Assembly: GCA_002104905.1 (NCBI GenBank)
Contig: MCFE01000502.1
Location: 1-64,000 of the forward strand
Origin: Basidiobolus meristosporus CBS 931.73
Taxonomy: Eukaryota; Basidiobolomycota; Basidiobolomycetes; Basidiobolales; Basidiobolaceae
Direction: 5' to 3'
DNA length: 64,000 nucleotides
Part shown: one piece after another, positions 1-12,893 of the stretch
Layout of the letters: each line of letters begins with the position of its first letter
How positions within the stretch are numbered: the stretch's first letter is position 1
Position numbers and translations under genes: made by a program
The notes under the pieces: model-generated
Told to the model about the DNA's origin: nothing
Database searches by the model: none
What the model saw: the letters and a program-made list of their open reading frames with translations, nothing else

Positions 1-827
1 ATTTCGACAATATCCCGACGGAAAATCCCATGTTCTTCTGCAGGAGTATTCCCCCACCGTGCGGACCAATCATCCTTCTCTGCGCCCCAAATTGGTTCAA
101 CATGAGGAATGTTGTGCATTACGTAAACAGCGCTATGGTAAACCCTAATACATATTCCTCAACCGTAAACATGCTCGATGAATTTGGAGTGATGGTGGGA
201 AAGCGTGGTTTCTCGACCTATGGCGACAATGGGTCGCGCTTGGATTTGCAATCCTAATTTACTTGTGGTTGACCGAATGAGGGTGGCAACTCATGGACTA
301 GAAGGTACATGGTTTCCGGCTAATCATTGAGCTCAGCCTTTGGAAATCCACTGGGAAATCGGAGCATTGATGCTATCAGCTTGGGATCTTCCCCTCCAAC
401 GATCGGGGCTTGGGTGCGCTGTTCCGACAATTTCCCAACTTCACCCCAGACATGGTGCGTTTGTTGTGGCTTTCCACTTGATTTGTTGCGGATCAAGGCG
501 AAGCTGTGGGATAGTTCCATAGATTACTGTATGGCCAGACATTGGACGTCTGACTGCGCATACTGATCCGGAAAGAATAGAGCTCGTGAACACGTCATCA
601 CACCGAGGGCAGTTGAATTGGCCAGTGTAGATGTGGAGCAAGTATGTGTGTGGTGGTGCTCGGACGGAAGGAAGCATTCCTTGTGGCAAGTTTATTTTGG
701 GGAAAGCATAGTTAGCAAGAGGGATTTCGAGGGAAGCCAGTACAGAGGTCTATGATGAAGGGCTTATATTTAAAAGAGAAGGCCAAGAAAAATACATTTA
801 ATAAATGATGTATAATTAGTTGCAGGT
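1..827. other. Interval without a confident gene
   Basis: No gene model could be supported. Open frames of 60-80 codons occur on both strands between about 320 and 690, but they overlap each other, lack clear splice-linked continuations and match no family I recognise. The last 50 bases are AT-rich and follow the end of the PAQR gene. Confidence 0.4.
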
Positions 828-2206
828 TTATAAGCCGCAAGTATCATCGCAGCCATAGCTGCATCTGTTCTGATAGAAGCTCAGGGCAAACTTATAGTGA
901 TAATAGATACCACCCATAACACAAAGGTGCCAGAACTGGTGGGAATGTCCCCAGGTATCAAACATCCCTGGGAATAGCTTTTCTGGGTAATGGTTGGCAT
1001 ATACGTAGGTGCCCAGAAGGTAGCAACCCAACGATTGCCCCAACCTGTGAATAAAGACATAGGTAGTCGACCAGCCGTTAAGCATCACCATATGAACAAA
1101 GGGAACAAATCCAGCGGCACCCATGAGTAGGAAGATCATGATACGGACAATACGATACTCCTTATCGTCAAACCAACGGAACCAAGGCAGGATCACCCCC
1201 GTAACACCTAGAGTACCGGTAGCAGTGATGTAGAGGTTGCGGAGGAACGGACGACAGTAAAAACCATAATATTCAGTGACAAGAACCGATGCGGTGATGA
1301 GGAGAGAGATTCCAACATAATCCAGCACAGCAGAGCAACGCATAACGCCAATATGGGAGTGACATTGGAAGGTGTGGAATAGGGTGCTGCACATGAGGCA
1401 TTTGGCAGCGGCAGCAAAGAACACGAAAAAGATGAGCTTGTCGAAATAGGAGCCATCCAAGAGGTGTGTCTGGAAGGTGTAGTAACCAAGCCAACTGAAC
1501 GCAAAGAACCCAATGAAATGAGACCAGATGTTCGCCGTCTGGTTGTGAATTTGCAGTATACTTAAGAGGCATTGCGCTTTGGAGGACAAAAAGCGATAGC
1601 TGCAAACGAAAGCAACATTAATATCAAGGTCACACCGCACTGGATTGGCTAATAGCTATTCATGACTTACCCGGAAGTAACGTATTCATTATCTTGCCAA
1701 GGACGGGGAAGCTCATCGTAATTCAAGAGACGCTTGGCTCCGTAAAATGCAGCTCTAGTAACTTCAGCGGTATAATCGACTGAGCAGTCCACAGTCTTGA
1801 TGAAATGCTCCGGTGTGAGCTCTTCCAAGTGTTTGATGGCATCGAACACCCGTTCGTTTAAGGAAATCTTTTCAAACTCTTCATATCGCTCCTCAATATG
1901 GCGAATAGTTTCCTCCAGGGTCTTGCGAGAAAATTCGCCAAAGTTGATGCACTTCTCGATGCATTTTTCCTCTATAATACCAATGACGGCGTCTACTTTC
2001 TCGGACAACGAAGTGTTTTCCAGTTCGTTGTATTTCGCCTCGATCTTTTTGATAGTATCACCTACATGCTTCCTACCAGTTTCCTCGAACTGCGCATATT
2101 TCTTCTCAATGAGAGCTAAGGCAGCATCAACTCGCTCTAAAATGTTTTTGTCTATATCAGCAACGAGCTGAAGCTTCTCGTCGTTAAGATTGAAATAGGT
2201 GCTCAT
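828..2206 (-). CDS. PAQR / Izh-type seven-transmembrane receptor with coiled-coil N-terminus
   Basis: Two exons, complement(join(828..1599,1671..2206)), give 435 aa; the 71-nt intron joins TSG to YRFLSS. The C-terminal two thirds is a PAQR (adiponectin receptor/hemolysin III) domain. It starts at the conserved L.YDELPRPWQDNEYVTSGYR region and carries HNQTANIWSHFIGF, the STLFHTF motif whose His is a metal ligand, and HSHQFWHLC near the end with the other two His ligands. These proteins are multipass membrane receptors or ceramidase-like enzymes linked in yeast to zinc and lipid homeostasis. The first ~150 residues are highly charged and helical and contain an internal repeat of about 48 residues, an extension reminiscent of yeast Izh3. 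I chose the ATG at 2206; the frame upstream lacks another ATG. Family call is firm; the ligand is unknown. Confidence 0.93.
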
Positions 2207-4340
2207 CTTCGCAAAACAAGACACGTATGGTTTACGGTACTCTGTCAGATGGATATACGAAGAAAAATCCCTACCGAAATGAGAGAGTTATGGAAGTTGA
2301 ATGAAGAAACCTTGACTTAACAGCCCTTGTTGGTCTCAAGGAAGAGAAGGGTAGGTTGGAAGGGTTAATCAGGGAGAAAATGGTTTTACTTCAATCGCTC
2401 GATTGAGTCATCATCAGGCTGCTTATTTATGTGTCCCAGGGTGTATATTGGACTGAATATATTTAAGAATAAACATTCTCATCGTATATTATAGATTTAC
2501 TAAATATGAATTCGCCCCAACACAGACGAAGATTGTTCTACCTCACCTCCATATATAATAGCTATGTTACCAGACATGATCACCATCATCAACCCATTGA
2601 TTATATTGTGGAATGTACTCATCACGGACCACTCGGCCTTGAGTCATATGGGGCACCTTGCCAGCAGCCAATGGGAGGGCCCATTGATCGGAATTATACT
2701 CGGGAATATAGGTCTCTGATCATTGGCAAAAAACTCGATAGCTAGTGGCCAGAATGGCAAACCAATAATCTATGCCGAGCGACGCTTGTCTACTCGATAT
2801 GGATCAGCCAATACGGCCATTTCTAATCATCACCATGCGTAGATGATAGGAGAGCATCAGTCAAGGTTGACTTCATCCTAGCCAACGACTTCACGATCCG
2901 AATCACCCAAGGATTGGCGATCGTCCTGCGTCTTTAGCCAAGCCAACACATCTGCAACACTGCCACCTATGGCTTTTAATAGAAGAGGCAACCATGAAAA
3001 GGGCATAGGGTGATTCGGCTCGGACAAGTGCCATGGCTTGCATTCATGTTTCGTCCATACAGCTTCACCCCAGCTCAATCCAACCTCTGCATAGAGCAAG
3101 TTGGTAGCTTGATTCCAAGCTCCACAACAATTGAATCATGTGGGTCGCCATTTTAAAATATTTACACTTGCATACACACACAGACATATCCATTGCAGGC
3201 GAAGCCTGTTCAAACCGCGTAGCAATCTACACCCCGAGTATGTAGGAGGAGAATGCCAAGAGCCAACTCACTGCCTGCTTGGCCCTTTCTTGCCAGCCTA
3301 TTCCTTCATTCATTAGCCCAAACCTGATACCTCTGTGATACACCACTATGCCGATTTCCAGCATGATGGGATACAGAAAATGCAACGTGAATCGCTCAGC
3401 CTGGCAAAAAGGATAGTTTCCCAATTTTAATCTTGAATGGAGAATTGGAAATCATTGGCATCCTTGCCTGGCGATAGTGGCACACAATATACGTGCTTCT
3501 TGGGGTTGGTCAATAGGAGCCAAGGAAGATTGGCAGGTAGCACGGGTAGTACAATTGGTCACGTCTCAAGAGCATGGAATCGTACAACGATACTGCTACT
3601 CTGATTGGTCACGACTCTCAAAGGCATATTGACACCACTACTGACCGTATATCCGTACAGTTTTCCAGGCGATACCCATTTGGGCAATATTGAATCGCAT
3701 GCTTGTATTATCAAAGTATCAAATATTTCCGTGGCGAAGTAGAGGAACAATCGAGAATACATGCTAGTACACCGGATAACCTATGCGCAAGTTGTATCTC
3801 TGGCCATGGTTTTTCTTGTAGGCTCTCCATATATGGAGATGTTATCCAATAGTCACCTCGATTGTTGCTATGGTGTCATCTTGATTCGGAAACAAGGCGT
3901 AGCATCCTTCTAAGACTCCATACAAAGTGCCTTAGAGATTGAAGAGCCTACACACCTGTTGGGTTCCTTTTATATATTGATGAGCTGTATCTCAACAGTT
4001 GAGCTAAAGTGTTGTTTCTATTGATAAAGAGGTCCAACAGGGGTTTCCCCAAGTAGGAATATTGATGGAAACAATCAGATTGCTGCATGTAGATCAGCAA
4101 ATCCAACAAATGTCTGGTTCCATGGGGTGGGGGTGAAATACTTGCAAGAATCCGCAGTGAAAAGGCCAAAGTATCAAATAGAAACTACCAAGCTTGAGCT
4201 TCTTATATCTTCTATCAATGATAGCTCCCTTTGCTCCACAAGTCACTTTTGGACACTACATCTTTTATATGCAAGCAGAGAGAATACACACCAAGCAAAT
4301 GTTAATAAATCAATATTTTACTGAATATCACAAAATCAGT
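2207..4340. other. Gene-poor interval (upstream of PAQR gene)
   Basis: No gene is supported. AT-rich sequence just upstream of 2206 probably holds the PAQR promoter. Minus-strand open stretches lie at 4169-3948, 3762-3559, 3424-3227 and 3099-2878. They cannot be joined into one model without frameshifts and match no family I know, so they may be chance or remnants of a decayed gene. Confidence 0.4.
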
Positions 4341-4412
4341 GTTAAAGTGTAGGAATCTTAAGACAAACCTGGAATGTTTTCTGTATCCAGAGCTTCTATA
4401 TGCTGACTATGT

Positions 4413-4545
4413 TGTAAGAGTTTTGGAGATATTAGAAGTGATTGGGAGAACAAGTACATTATGTGGCTTTCATTTAATGATTTGTTGAATGTAAAAGTGG
4501 CATTTATACTTTACATGGTCTTGGCACAACAAACATGTTGAATAG
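4413..4545 (+). repeat. LTR-like direct repeat, copy 1
   Basis: A stretch of about 133 bases beginning TGTAAGAGTTTTGGAGATAT reappears with many substitutions at 5160-5292. Shared blocks include TTTTGGAGATATT versus CTTGGAGATATT, GCATTTATACTTT, ACATGGTCTTGG and AACAAACATG.TGAATA. The surrounding 4.3-5.7 kb is AT-rich and has no coding frame. A pair of direct repeats beginning with TG suggests decayed LTRs of a short element, but no matching CA ends or target-site duplication could be fixed. Confidence 0.6.
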
Positions 4546-5159
4546 TGATCTTACTTTCAGAATTGACAAAAACCATGAGAACCTTCCTGATTGGGTTGAG
4601 TAAAAAGTTCTTTTTGGCATGCTTAGTGTTGAGATGCTCCATAATCAATATACCAAATCTAAGAATTCTTGTTTGTGGCCATAATTAGTGCAGATATTAA
4701 AAGTCTATCCATAGTTGTAGCAGCATTTCCATATTCAGGCTTTTTCTACTGATTGTTTCTCTTCTTGAAGCACTGGTAGATGTGTGTCCTTTCCTTTAGC
4801 AGTAGCTGCAACAAGGATGACTATTGCCTGTAAAGGGCATCAAGTACCTCCTTTGGTAGCTATCATTGCTTATTAAAGCTTGTCCTTATTCCTTACTATA
4901 GGAGCTTGATTTTTTTAATCTCCCACTTGAAACCTTCATATATGTAATATAAGGTAAAATCTTCAGCTCTGGACTCTAGGGCTGATATAAAGCCCTGGAT
5001 TATGTCTGTCAGGCTATTCAGGAGGGTAACTATTGCATATTCATAAGTTTTTCATTTCCTCCCTTAAAAGGAACTTGTTAGCAATGAATTATTGTCCAAG
5101 ATACATTCTCTTAGCAGCTGAGCATTGCAGGGAGCAACAGCTTGGGGTTCATAACCTGA

Positions 5160-5292
5160 TGTAGGAGTCTTGGAGATATTGAAAGTCATTGGAAGAGCAA
5201 GTAGATTTGTGATTTTTGTTCTATGATTTATTCAACACAAAAGTAGCATTTATACTTTTACATGGTCTTGGAAAAACAAACATGCTGAATAA
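5160..5292 (+). repeat. LTR-like direct repeat, copy 2
   Basis: Second copy of the repeat at 4413-4545, starting TGTAGGAGTCTTGGAGATAT, about 750 bases downstream in the same orientation. A third related start (TGTAGGAATCTTAAG) occurs near 4349. No gag or pol reading frame lies between the copies, so any element here is non-autonomous or degraded. Confidence 0.6.
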
Positions 5293-5299
5293 GCTTAGA

Positions 5300-8200
5300 G
5301 AGGTCCCTAGAGCATGTATGTATACTCTAGGGCTGTTTGGCCAGCTTTAAGAAATAGCATGCTCTGAGTACCTGGTGTTTTGTTGAAATACTCTATTTAA
5401 GTTACAACACAGAGTACCGATTTTTGCACAAATCTGTACACGTGGCTGTCAAGGTACAAGCGGCTGCCAACATTCAGCTTGCCCTCCTTGCTATATACTT
5501 AGAATTTGACTTTGTTAAGAAATAGATTTTATCTTGGTGAGTATTGTTGCAAGTAATTAGTTCAACACCTAGCTATTTATATACCTTATATATCACACCT
5601 ATTCTATCACGATATTAATGCTTATTTAACATCCTATTGTGATTCTTACCATGTGCAAATATTCTATTACAAGTCAATGAATCAATAAGTGATAAAGCGC
5701 ACTTTCTTCTGTATGCTCCAAGTTACCCCAAGCTCACACTGCCACTCTCAGCATACATTGCATTCGGAGTGCCTATAATGTATGTGTATGCGACAGGCCA
5801 CTTACTCGGTGTCATATGACACACTGATGTGAAATCTAGAGAGATCTCTCGAAATCCGAACTAGAACCCGCGTGTAAACCATCAAACTTCGATTTTTACT
5901 ATCCCACCCCACTCCCAACCATAAATTTCACATCATTTATAAATCGTGCAGATACCAGGGGCTAGATCACATCCTTCGCATATGGAGAGGTTAAAAGAAA
6001 ATGTACATATTTGATATAGCAGGGTGAACCAATGTTACCCCTAATCCGGATTTTGTCAGAGTAGCAAGTTGAATCCAACTAGGGTTTTGTTGGTATATGA
6101 CGTTCTGTCAGAAAATTTTCCTACCAAGTTGCTGGAGCATAATGCCACACGCAATTTATAGGTCCTCAGATACACTACACCTGTGCAAAGGATAAAGCCA
6201 AACTGCTTGCTAGCCTGCAAGTTCTGAACACCACTGATTTCTTGGCTGCACGAGGGGCGGAATCCCATCACAAACCCATAGTAAAAAGGTGTGAATGTTG
6301 TCAAACAATCCAATATCGAAAATGGCTCCTCTATTCAGTGAATAGAATTTCCTGCTTTTTTCAAGGTGCAGAGTGGCTGAAAACATGTTTCCCTGCATGC
6401 ACAAAGCATGGCCGCTATTTTCACTGGTTGAAATATCGATCACAGCCAAGCCATCATCGAAACACATCAGAGCACCAACCACCACTTGCTCCATACTGTA
6501 ACGGCACCCTTCCAACAGAATTATTGCATGTGCTCTCAAAACCTGAAAACTGGCAGAGAAAATTCCATGGAAGAGAAAACAATTGAGAATAGAGGTGCCA
6601 GGCGTTTTGGCTGAAACAAGTGGAATTGGAAGGTTGAAGGAGACCTCGAATTATACGCTGTATGAGCAATTGGGTTCCGGATCGATCATTCCTGTTATTT
6701 GTAATGTCGCCATTAGTAACTTGGATCGGATGAGGGTTCACTATTGTGGGTGGAATATCGAATCCCCCAATTGTTCTCTAGTTCGTGTAGGAACCTCAAT
6801 CTTTTGATCAGAAGGCTGGCCCTGGGAATTGCGCGAGGGTCTCGCCCAGGAAGGGTATTCGAGCATAGATGGCCAGAGGATAGCTCCCAGTGTGTCAGCC
6901 TATGGATGTACAGACGCCTCGTGCTCGCATAGTTCACCATGATGTTTCCAAAGACCCTACCCTCAAGCTGCGTGAACTTGGTCATCCCAGCAGAACTCCC
7001 CTTTTTAGTCGCCTGAAATGATCTCCGAGGTTTGTTTATTACTTGAGGATTTCGGAACCAATACCCACAGGGAAATTGTGCTATTTTTATGGCATTGATA
7101 GACGAACAAATAGATCGGATTTAGAATACGGTACACGAGTCTGGGTTGCGGGTGGATCGCTGACCGCCACCTCAATATGATGTGGATTTTAGGCAGTCCC
7201 TGCCACATTTGTCCTTATTGCAGGGCATATCTGAATACTGCGTTTGGCGCCAATACCCTGGTTCAGTCAGCTTCAAACAACCTTTAGAGTACCTGGAAGA
7301 ACACTCCTCCGCAAGTGCAATTCGATACCCGCAATTCTGAAGCATCACTCGATGCGAAGCCGATCGGAAGGTGTGACGGCGGTAAGGGAGATTAGCCATG
7401 ATTCTTTTTATTTATTTACCCGGTGGAACTCAATCGTGATTGTGTCGCACCGCACGGCAATAATTGATCCATTCTCCGGGGAATGGGCTATGACTCAGCT
7501 TCACGCGCCATGGAATCCAACTTGCTTTATTGAGGACGCCTGGACAGCCAGTGAGCAGCGAAGGTGACTCGATCCATCTCAGAAATACATAACGATAGGT
7601 TCAGTAGCGTTTGAGGGGGGTTAGTAATCATGTAGTTGTGTCGATAGAATTAGGATTATATTTATTCATATATTACAAATGTGGGACGCCACCATAGAAT
7701 GGCCTTGGTTTATAGTTGTCTGATGAACTGAGCAAATGCGTAGTGCTTCGCGAACCTAGGGGTCTCCAACAGAGCAATGACAAGAGACTTGTATTTTTTC
7801 ACTAATGCCACATGATATTCAGCTTCCTCTTTGGAGATGGGCTTTCCTTGATGGATGAAGCGTTGCCTTGAGCAACATCTCAGCGAGCAACTGCTGCTTT
7901 TGTCCTTCACGTGGCTACTCCGCTTGAGGGATTGAACCTGAAAATGGCCAGTCATCTCCACTCTCAATCTAAAGGTCATTATTCTATGGATGCCGGCACA
8001 AATTCTTGCGGCTGAATACTCAAGGTTGGCTACTTTGGACAGTTGTTGGGTTGGAGGTAGGAGTGTCGAATGGATGGGATGAGGATTGTAGGAACAAACA
8101 AACCTGCCTCATCCTCCGGCTTGAATTGCTTTATAACCTCTCGTGGTGGCAGGGTCTCATTTATTGGGCGATTCCAATGAAAGAACAAGGATAACAATCA

Positions 8201-11200
8201 ATGTGATCATTAGGTGTCCATATGACATCATGTAGAATGTGTAGTTGGAGGCTGACCATTAACAAACGTATCACCAACCATTCTTGTGCATCTCAGCCCA
8301 ACCTGATGGCAAATTTACCCGCGCTGCAAGCACCATCTATTTTCCCAAAGCTGCCAAGATGATTTGCCTTATTCTCATTTATATGATGCGAGTGCGTTAG
8401 TCGGTGGAAGTTGGGCCACATGGAATTTCCAGCCTGTTGAATCGAGCCGCCAAACTCCAATGGATCGCGTAGTGCCAGAAAGATTAACCCTATTCTACGG
8501 CCCAATCAGGTCGGTGCCTCGAGGGAAATGTTGATCGAAGTAATGCCACATATCCAAAGCGATCCCGGGCTCCTGTACCAGTCACGTTTTCTTAAGTTCG
8601 TGGGCCGAGCGCCATATGTCGACCCATCCTCATTGAAATGCTGAAGGTGGCAACTATGACATTCGCATGCGCGAGATTCCTACATGTTCTGATGTTGGTG
8701 ACTCAAATCTACCACCACCATTACATAAATAATGCTGGATCTGACTAAACCCCCCGTTTGGGTACTTGGGTTGACCATGGGTAAGGGTGAGGCGCATAGG
8801 CAAAGCTATGTATAGCCACGCTTGTATATTAGGCTTTCCTTGATTTAAAATAGGGACATTGGCATGTTGGCCCAGGTTCCCACCAGCCAACCTGTTATTC
8901 GACCATGCTGCACAGATTTGTGTGATATACATATATGGATCGTTGTCCATTAATTTTCGAATCAGGGTCTCAGGTGCATCCCTTCTTAATGATATTATAT
9001 GCAGTGAACATTTCAGATGCAAGGAAGTCTGGAGTAGAATGGTTTGGGAATTTCCGGGGCATGTCGAGAAAGGGGCTAGGAGCGAGCCATCTTTCATACT
9101 CATACTTTGGATATTTTGGCGAAGAGATGCATTTGGCACCTGCCCAGCCTACATTGTACTAAATGCCAAATATACCATGCGGATTTTACGAAGTGACATT
9201 GATGCATGGGATCTCATCACAGACCAAGCTTGACAACTCGAAGGAAATATGCGAATCCTGATCAGATGAGGAGGGACTTCCCAACTTTAAAGCATACTAA
9301 AGTACTATTCAGGATAATCGTGAAGAGCAAAAGGGTAGGAGATGGATATCGTAGTCGATGGTGTCTAAAGAGGTTTTTCTGTGACACGGTATGTATGCTT
9401 ACGCAACGCGGAGTACCAGATGCTGGTTGCCCTCCGTGCTCCAAGCCACTGTAGCTAGAGCCAACTTCGAGAATCGGGAGATAATCATGCATCAAGCGAC
9501 AAAATAGGGTTACTTTGTATTATATAATGATGGCTTCTACCAGTTTGCACAATTTCAAGACTTTAAATGAAGGTTGTGATTCCTTGCACCAACCTCTGTA
9601 ACCTGATTGGGCGATTATTTGTAGGTTCAGCAGCATCCCATTCCTGCGCATGAATTAGGAATTATGCGGTTGGGAATACATTTCCTTCTCACAGAAGGCT
9701 TCAGTGAAGTCACATGCATGGAATGATGAATCGTGAAACCTAGCTTTTTCGTAGGTAACAAGTATTGGTCACATAGCGCTAGATTTGGAGTCGTCTCAGC
9801 TAATGGAGATCTACTACAAAACAGCAATATCTAACTTTGCAACGCTGTGAGGTGTACCATTTGCAACTGCCTGATTAGGGCGATAATTTGATTGTAGAAT
9901 TCTGCTTTCGATTTAAGGCAACATCATTGTGATCCTTTGATATACGAATGATGTGGGTGTGAAATAGTAGTGTCTACCGTAACGTGGTGGGGCGGGGAAA
10001 GTTTCATCCATGGCCACCCAAATTGATTAGTATTACTGGTAGGCGAGCTTGGCGCTAATGGTAACAATAATAAGGTGCACTACTTCAGAGCCGTGCAAGA
10101 TTGGCATGAATTCACACAAAGTGTGATTCTTCACAGCCTTAAGGTCTGATTACTCAATTCCGAGATATTTTAACTATGCGTGGCTCTCCTAAATGGTCAG
10201 TAGGAGATGTTGTTGGCGGATTTCTAGCCTTTACTACGCACATCAAGGCGAGATCAATAGTGCGGAGAGTCGAGAGGAAACAGGGACATAGTCAATGGAA
10301 AATAGCAGTCCAAAGGATTCAGCATTGATTCGTTCCTAGGAAATCCTGGTGCAACACACGTGGAATATTTTGGTGGCACAATCAAGTTCATAACATGTAT
10401 ACTGCCGATTTCGAGTTACCACTTGGTGGCAATCTGCCAGAATCGATTAATGCTGGTTATGAAATGACATCTATTTGCTCGTTGCAGTAATAAAAAGGCC
10501 CGAGCTTTTCAGAAACATTAAATCTTCGCGTGCTATCGTGGTACGATGAACCCATCTTTCTTGCACGGAGGGATATGCAAATTACAGCACCATGGCTGGT
10601 ACTTGGGAAGATTGCCTGCAAGGTGTCATTTCGACGAGGCGTACCTCATACACATTTGAGAACAACGTACCTATATCTGCATCTCTTACCTCAATAGCCA
10701 ACCATCGTCATTTCCGATATTGAAAGTAAAGTCTGACTGAGCACACAATATACAACTCGGACAGAGACATGCAGACTGACACTAAAGCATAAGAAATCGC
10801 CAATACGGTCGGTGAGTGTCGGACAAACCTGATTTGATTAACGATGTCCTGCTGGTAACTATTCCAAGATTCGCACGAAACGACTGTCTGACTAAATTCG
10901 TTGAAGTCTCACACAAAATGCTGGTGTGTATATGTCGGATTACCACTCATAACAGAGAATTCTCTACAGCAAAATTTCGTGCACAATCCAATCAGACTTA
11001 CAAATGGAGATATCCGGGTCTCCATACTACCCCTCCCATCACATCATTTCTAATGAACCACCCCTCATTCTGCAACTTGGGTCAGTCAAGTGGAAACACT
11101 TTGCTGGCCAGTACACTGTAGAGCAACGCCATATACCCGTCCACTGATTTAGCCTCCAATGTCGCCCCACCCAAGATAGACCAACACGCCATGCTGTCTA

Positions 11201-11407
11201 TTCGCATCAATGTCACCACAGGATACACTGTACTCCCAGCTGAAGTGTAATATCCGCTGCAATGAACAGGCAATTTACGGCAAAAAGTAGGGTGTATATT
11301 GATAAATCATCGGTTGAAAAGAATATATCCACATAAACAAAAATAGCAGGGGCGGGAAGGGTCGATCAAAAATGGATGTCGATGTAAAGGAAGCGAACAC
11401 GAAGATT
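5300..11407. other. Long interval without a confident gene
   Basis: About 6 kb with no recognised domain. Overlapping open frames on both strands are concentrated at 6.05-7.6 kb and 8.65-9.2 kb. The longest is a minus-strand frame of 161 codons at 9139-8654, beginning with GTG rather than ATG. Minus-strand frames at 7979-7710 and 6539-6210 also read like protein but do not splice into an intact model. No tRNA, simple repeat or transposase was seen. Decayed genes, unrecognised fast-evolving genes or chance ORFs are all possible. Confidence 0.35.
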
Positions 11408-12893
11408 CTACTCTGAAGTGATTACCACTTCTCTGGCTTGAGCGAAAAACAGACGTAGCTCTACCGGTGCGATGTTTTCGATTTGATATTGATTGCCTGT
11501 TGTGCACGTACACTGTTAGATGTGCAATATAAGAAATCTTATTGTGGCGAGCCAAGCATACCTCGGGGAATCAAAAACTGACCACCAGTAGATATGTCAA
11601 AAGTGGTATTGTGAATGGTCACACGACAAGCCCCGCTAATTACATAAAAGACCTAGAAATTCCCATTAGAAAGGAGTAGCAATTACCTTTGATAATAATA
11701 TCACTAACCATCGAGTTGTCGCCTGAATTCCTATTGGGCTTTGATCCTCCTTCGTATATCTCAATGACACCAGACGACATAAACTCGCCTTCTGAAAAGA
11801 ATTTTTGGAACCCATATGTCTGGTTCTTGGCTTGAGTTGGGTTGATTTCTTTTTGCGTCACAGCAAGCAGCTTTTCTGTCTCACTGTTGGAACCCCACTC
11901 TAGCACTTTGATGGGCAACACTGGTTCATCCTGAGCAACATCTTTGGCCTTCTTGGGCTGCGTTGTTGCTTTCTTTGTAACGCGCCGTTTTGGTAAACGC
12001 GATACAGGGTTGAAGGATGGATTTTCCTGAGCTTTCACTACCTCTCGGATTACCGGAACAACATTAGTGCCTGCAGAGCTTAGTTAGCACTGTTGCAGCA
12101 AAGGAGTGGATATGAACGGATGGGGTACCTTCTTTTTCAAGCTCATACACAACGCGCTCATTTTTCCAGAACTCTACTGGCTTAACACGAGTACGATGGC
12201 TACGGCGCACATTAGAATCGTCATCACTCTCCCTGGCGTACCTTGCTTTCCTCTCGACATGGGAAGTGGGTGGTTTGGTGACTTTTGAAGAGAGGTACAG
12301 CCATCAGTATCCGAATATTGATAACAAAAGGAAGAGTACTAACCTTTCCGGGCTTTTACGCGTGGCTTTGCTTTCTCCACCTTAGGCTCCTCGTATTCCG
12401 GATACGCAGGCTCCGTTTCTTCATATTCAGGGAGCTCGTCAGTAACACCAGGAAATTCTGGCGACAGATCAGGAGATTTGAAGGTCCTGGAAGCGCTCTT
12501 TGGGCGGTTGGGGGACTTCTTTGTAACTCTAGATCCGGAAGCGTTGGAAAAGACAAATGAATCCTCATATTCTGTAGCGTGATTGTCCTGGGGAATAGGA
12601 CTGTCGGGTGTAACACGCGAATCTCCGTTCGCGAACTCCTCTTCTTCACTCTCATTCTCAGAAGCCGAGCTCTGAAAGAAATCATCCACGTTGTCGAAAC
12701 CATCCTCGTCTTGGTGTATGTGGGATTTGATAGTGACCCCAGTTTTTCTGGAGTTTTACAAGATATAAGGATGAGTGAAACGGTGGAATGGGGGAATAGG
12801 CGAGTATTATGGCAATTACCTTCCCGTGATCCCTATATTGGTGTACCGATTGGTACGGACCGCCTTTTTTTCTCTGACTCGTCCACCTTCCAT
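11408..12893 (-). CDS. CENP-C / Mif2 inner kinetochore protein
   Basis: Six exons, complement(join(11408..11496,11562..11652,11709..12070,12129..12281,12344..12747,12820..12893)), encode 390 aa, all joins in frame. Residues ~20-50 hold the conserved N-terminal block NIGITGRKTGVTIK followed by DEDGFDNVDDFF, the region used in other species to contact Mis12/inner kinetochore partners. An acidic and basic low-complexity middle follows. The CENP-C motif is explicit in exon 3: RRSHRTRVKPVEFWKNERVV, which in the family binds the CENP-A nucleosome. The last ~100 residues form the Mif2/CENP-C cupin dimerisation domain (GGSKPNRNSGDNSM, FYVISGACRVTI, GGQFLIPRGNQY). At 390 aa it is shorter than budding-yeast Mif2 but has every landmark block. 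The protein acts at centromeric chromatin. Confidence 0.95.

Noticed and set aside
6242-6586. Plus-strand frame of 114 codons
   Set aside because: It overlaps equally long minus-strand frames, matches no family and has no promoter, splice or 3' end support.
8859-9233. Plus-strand frame of 124 codons
   Set aside because: It lies opposite the 161-codon minus frame; neither has a recognised domain, so I could not call either a gene.
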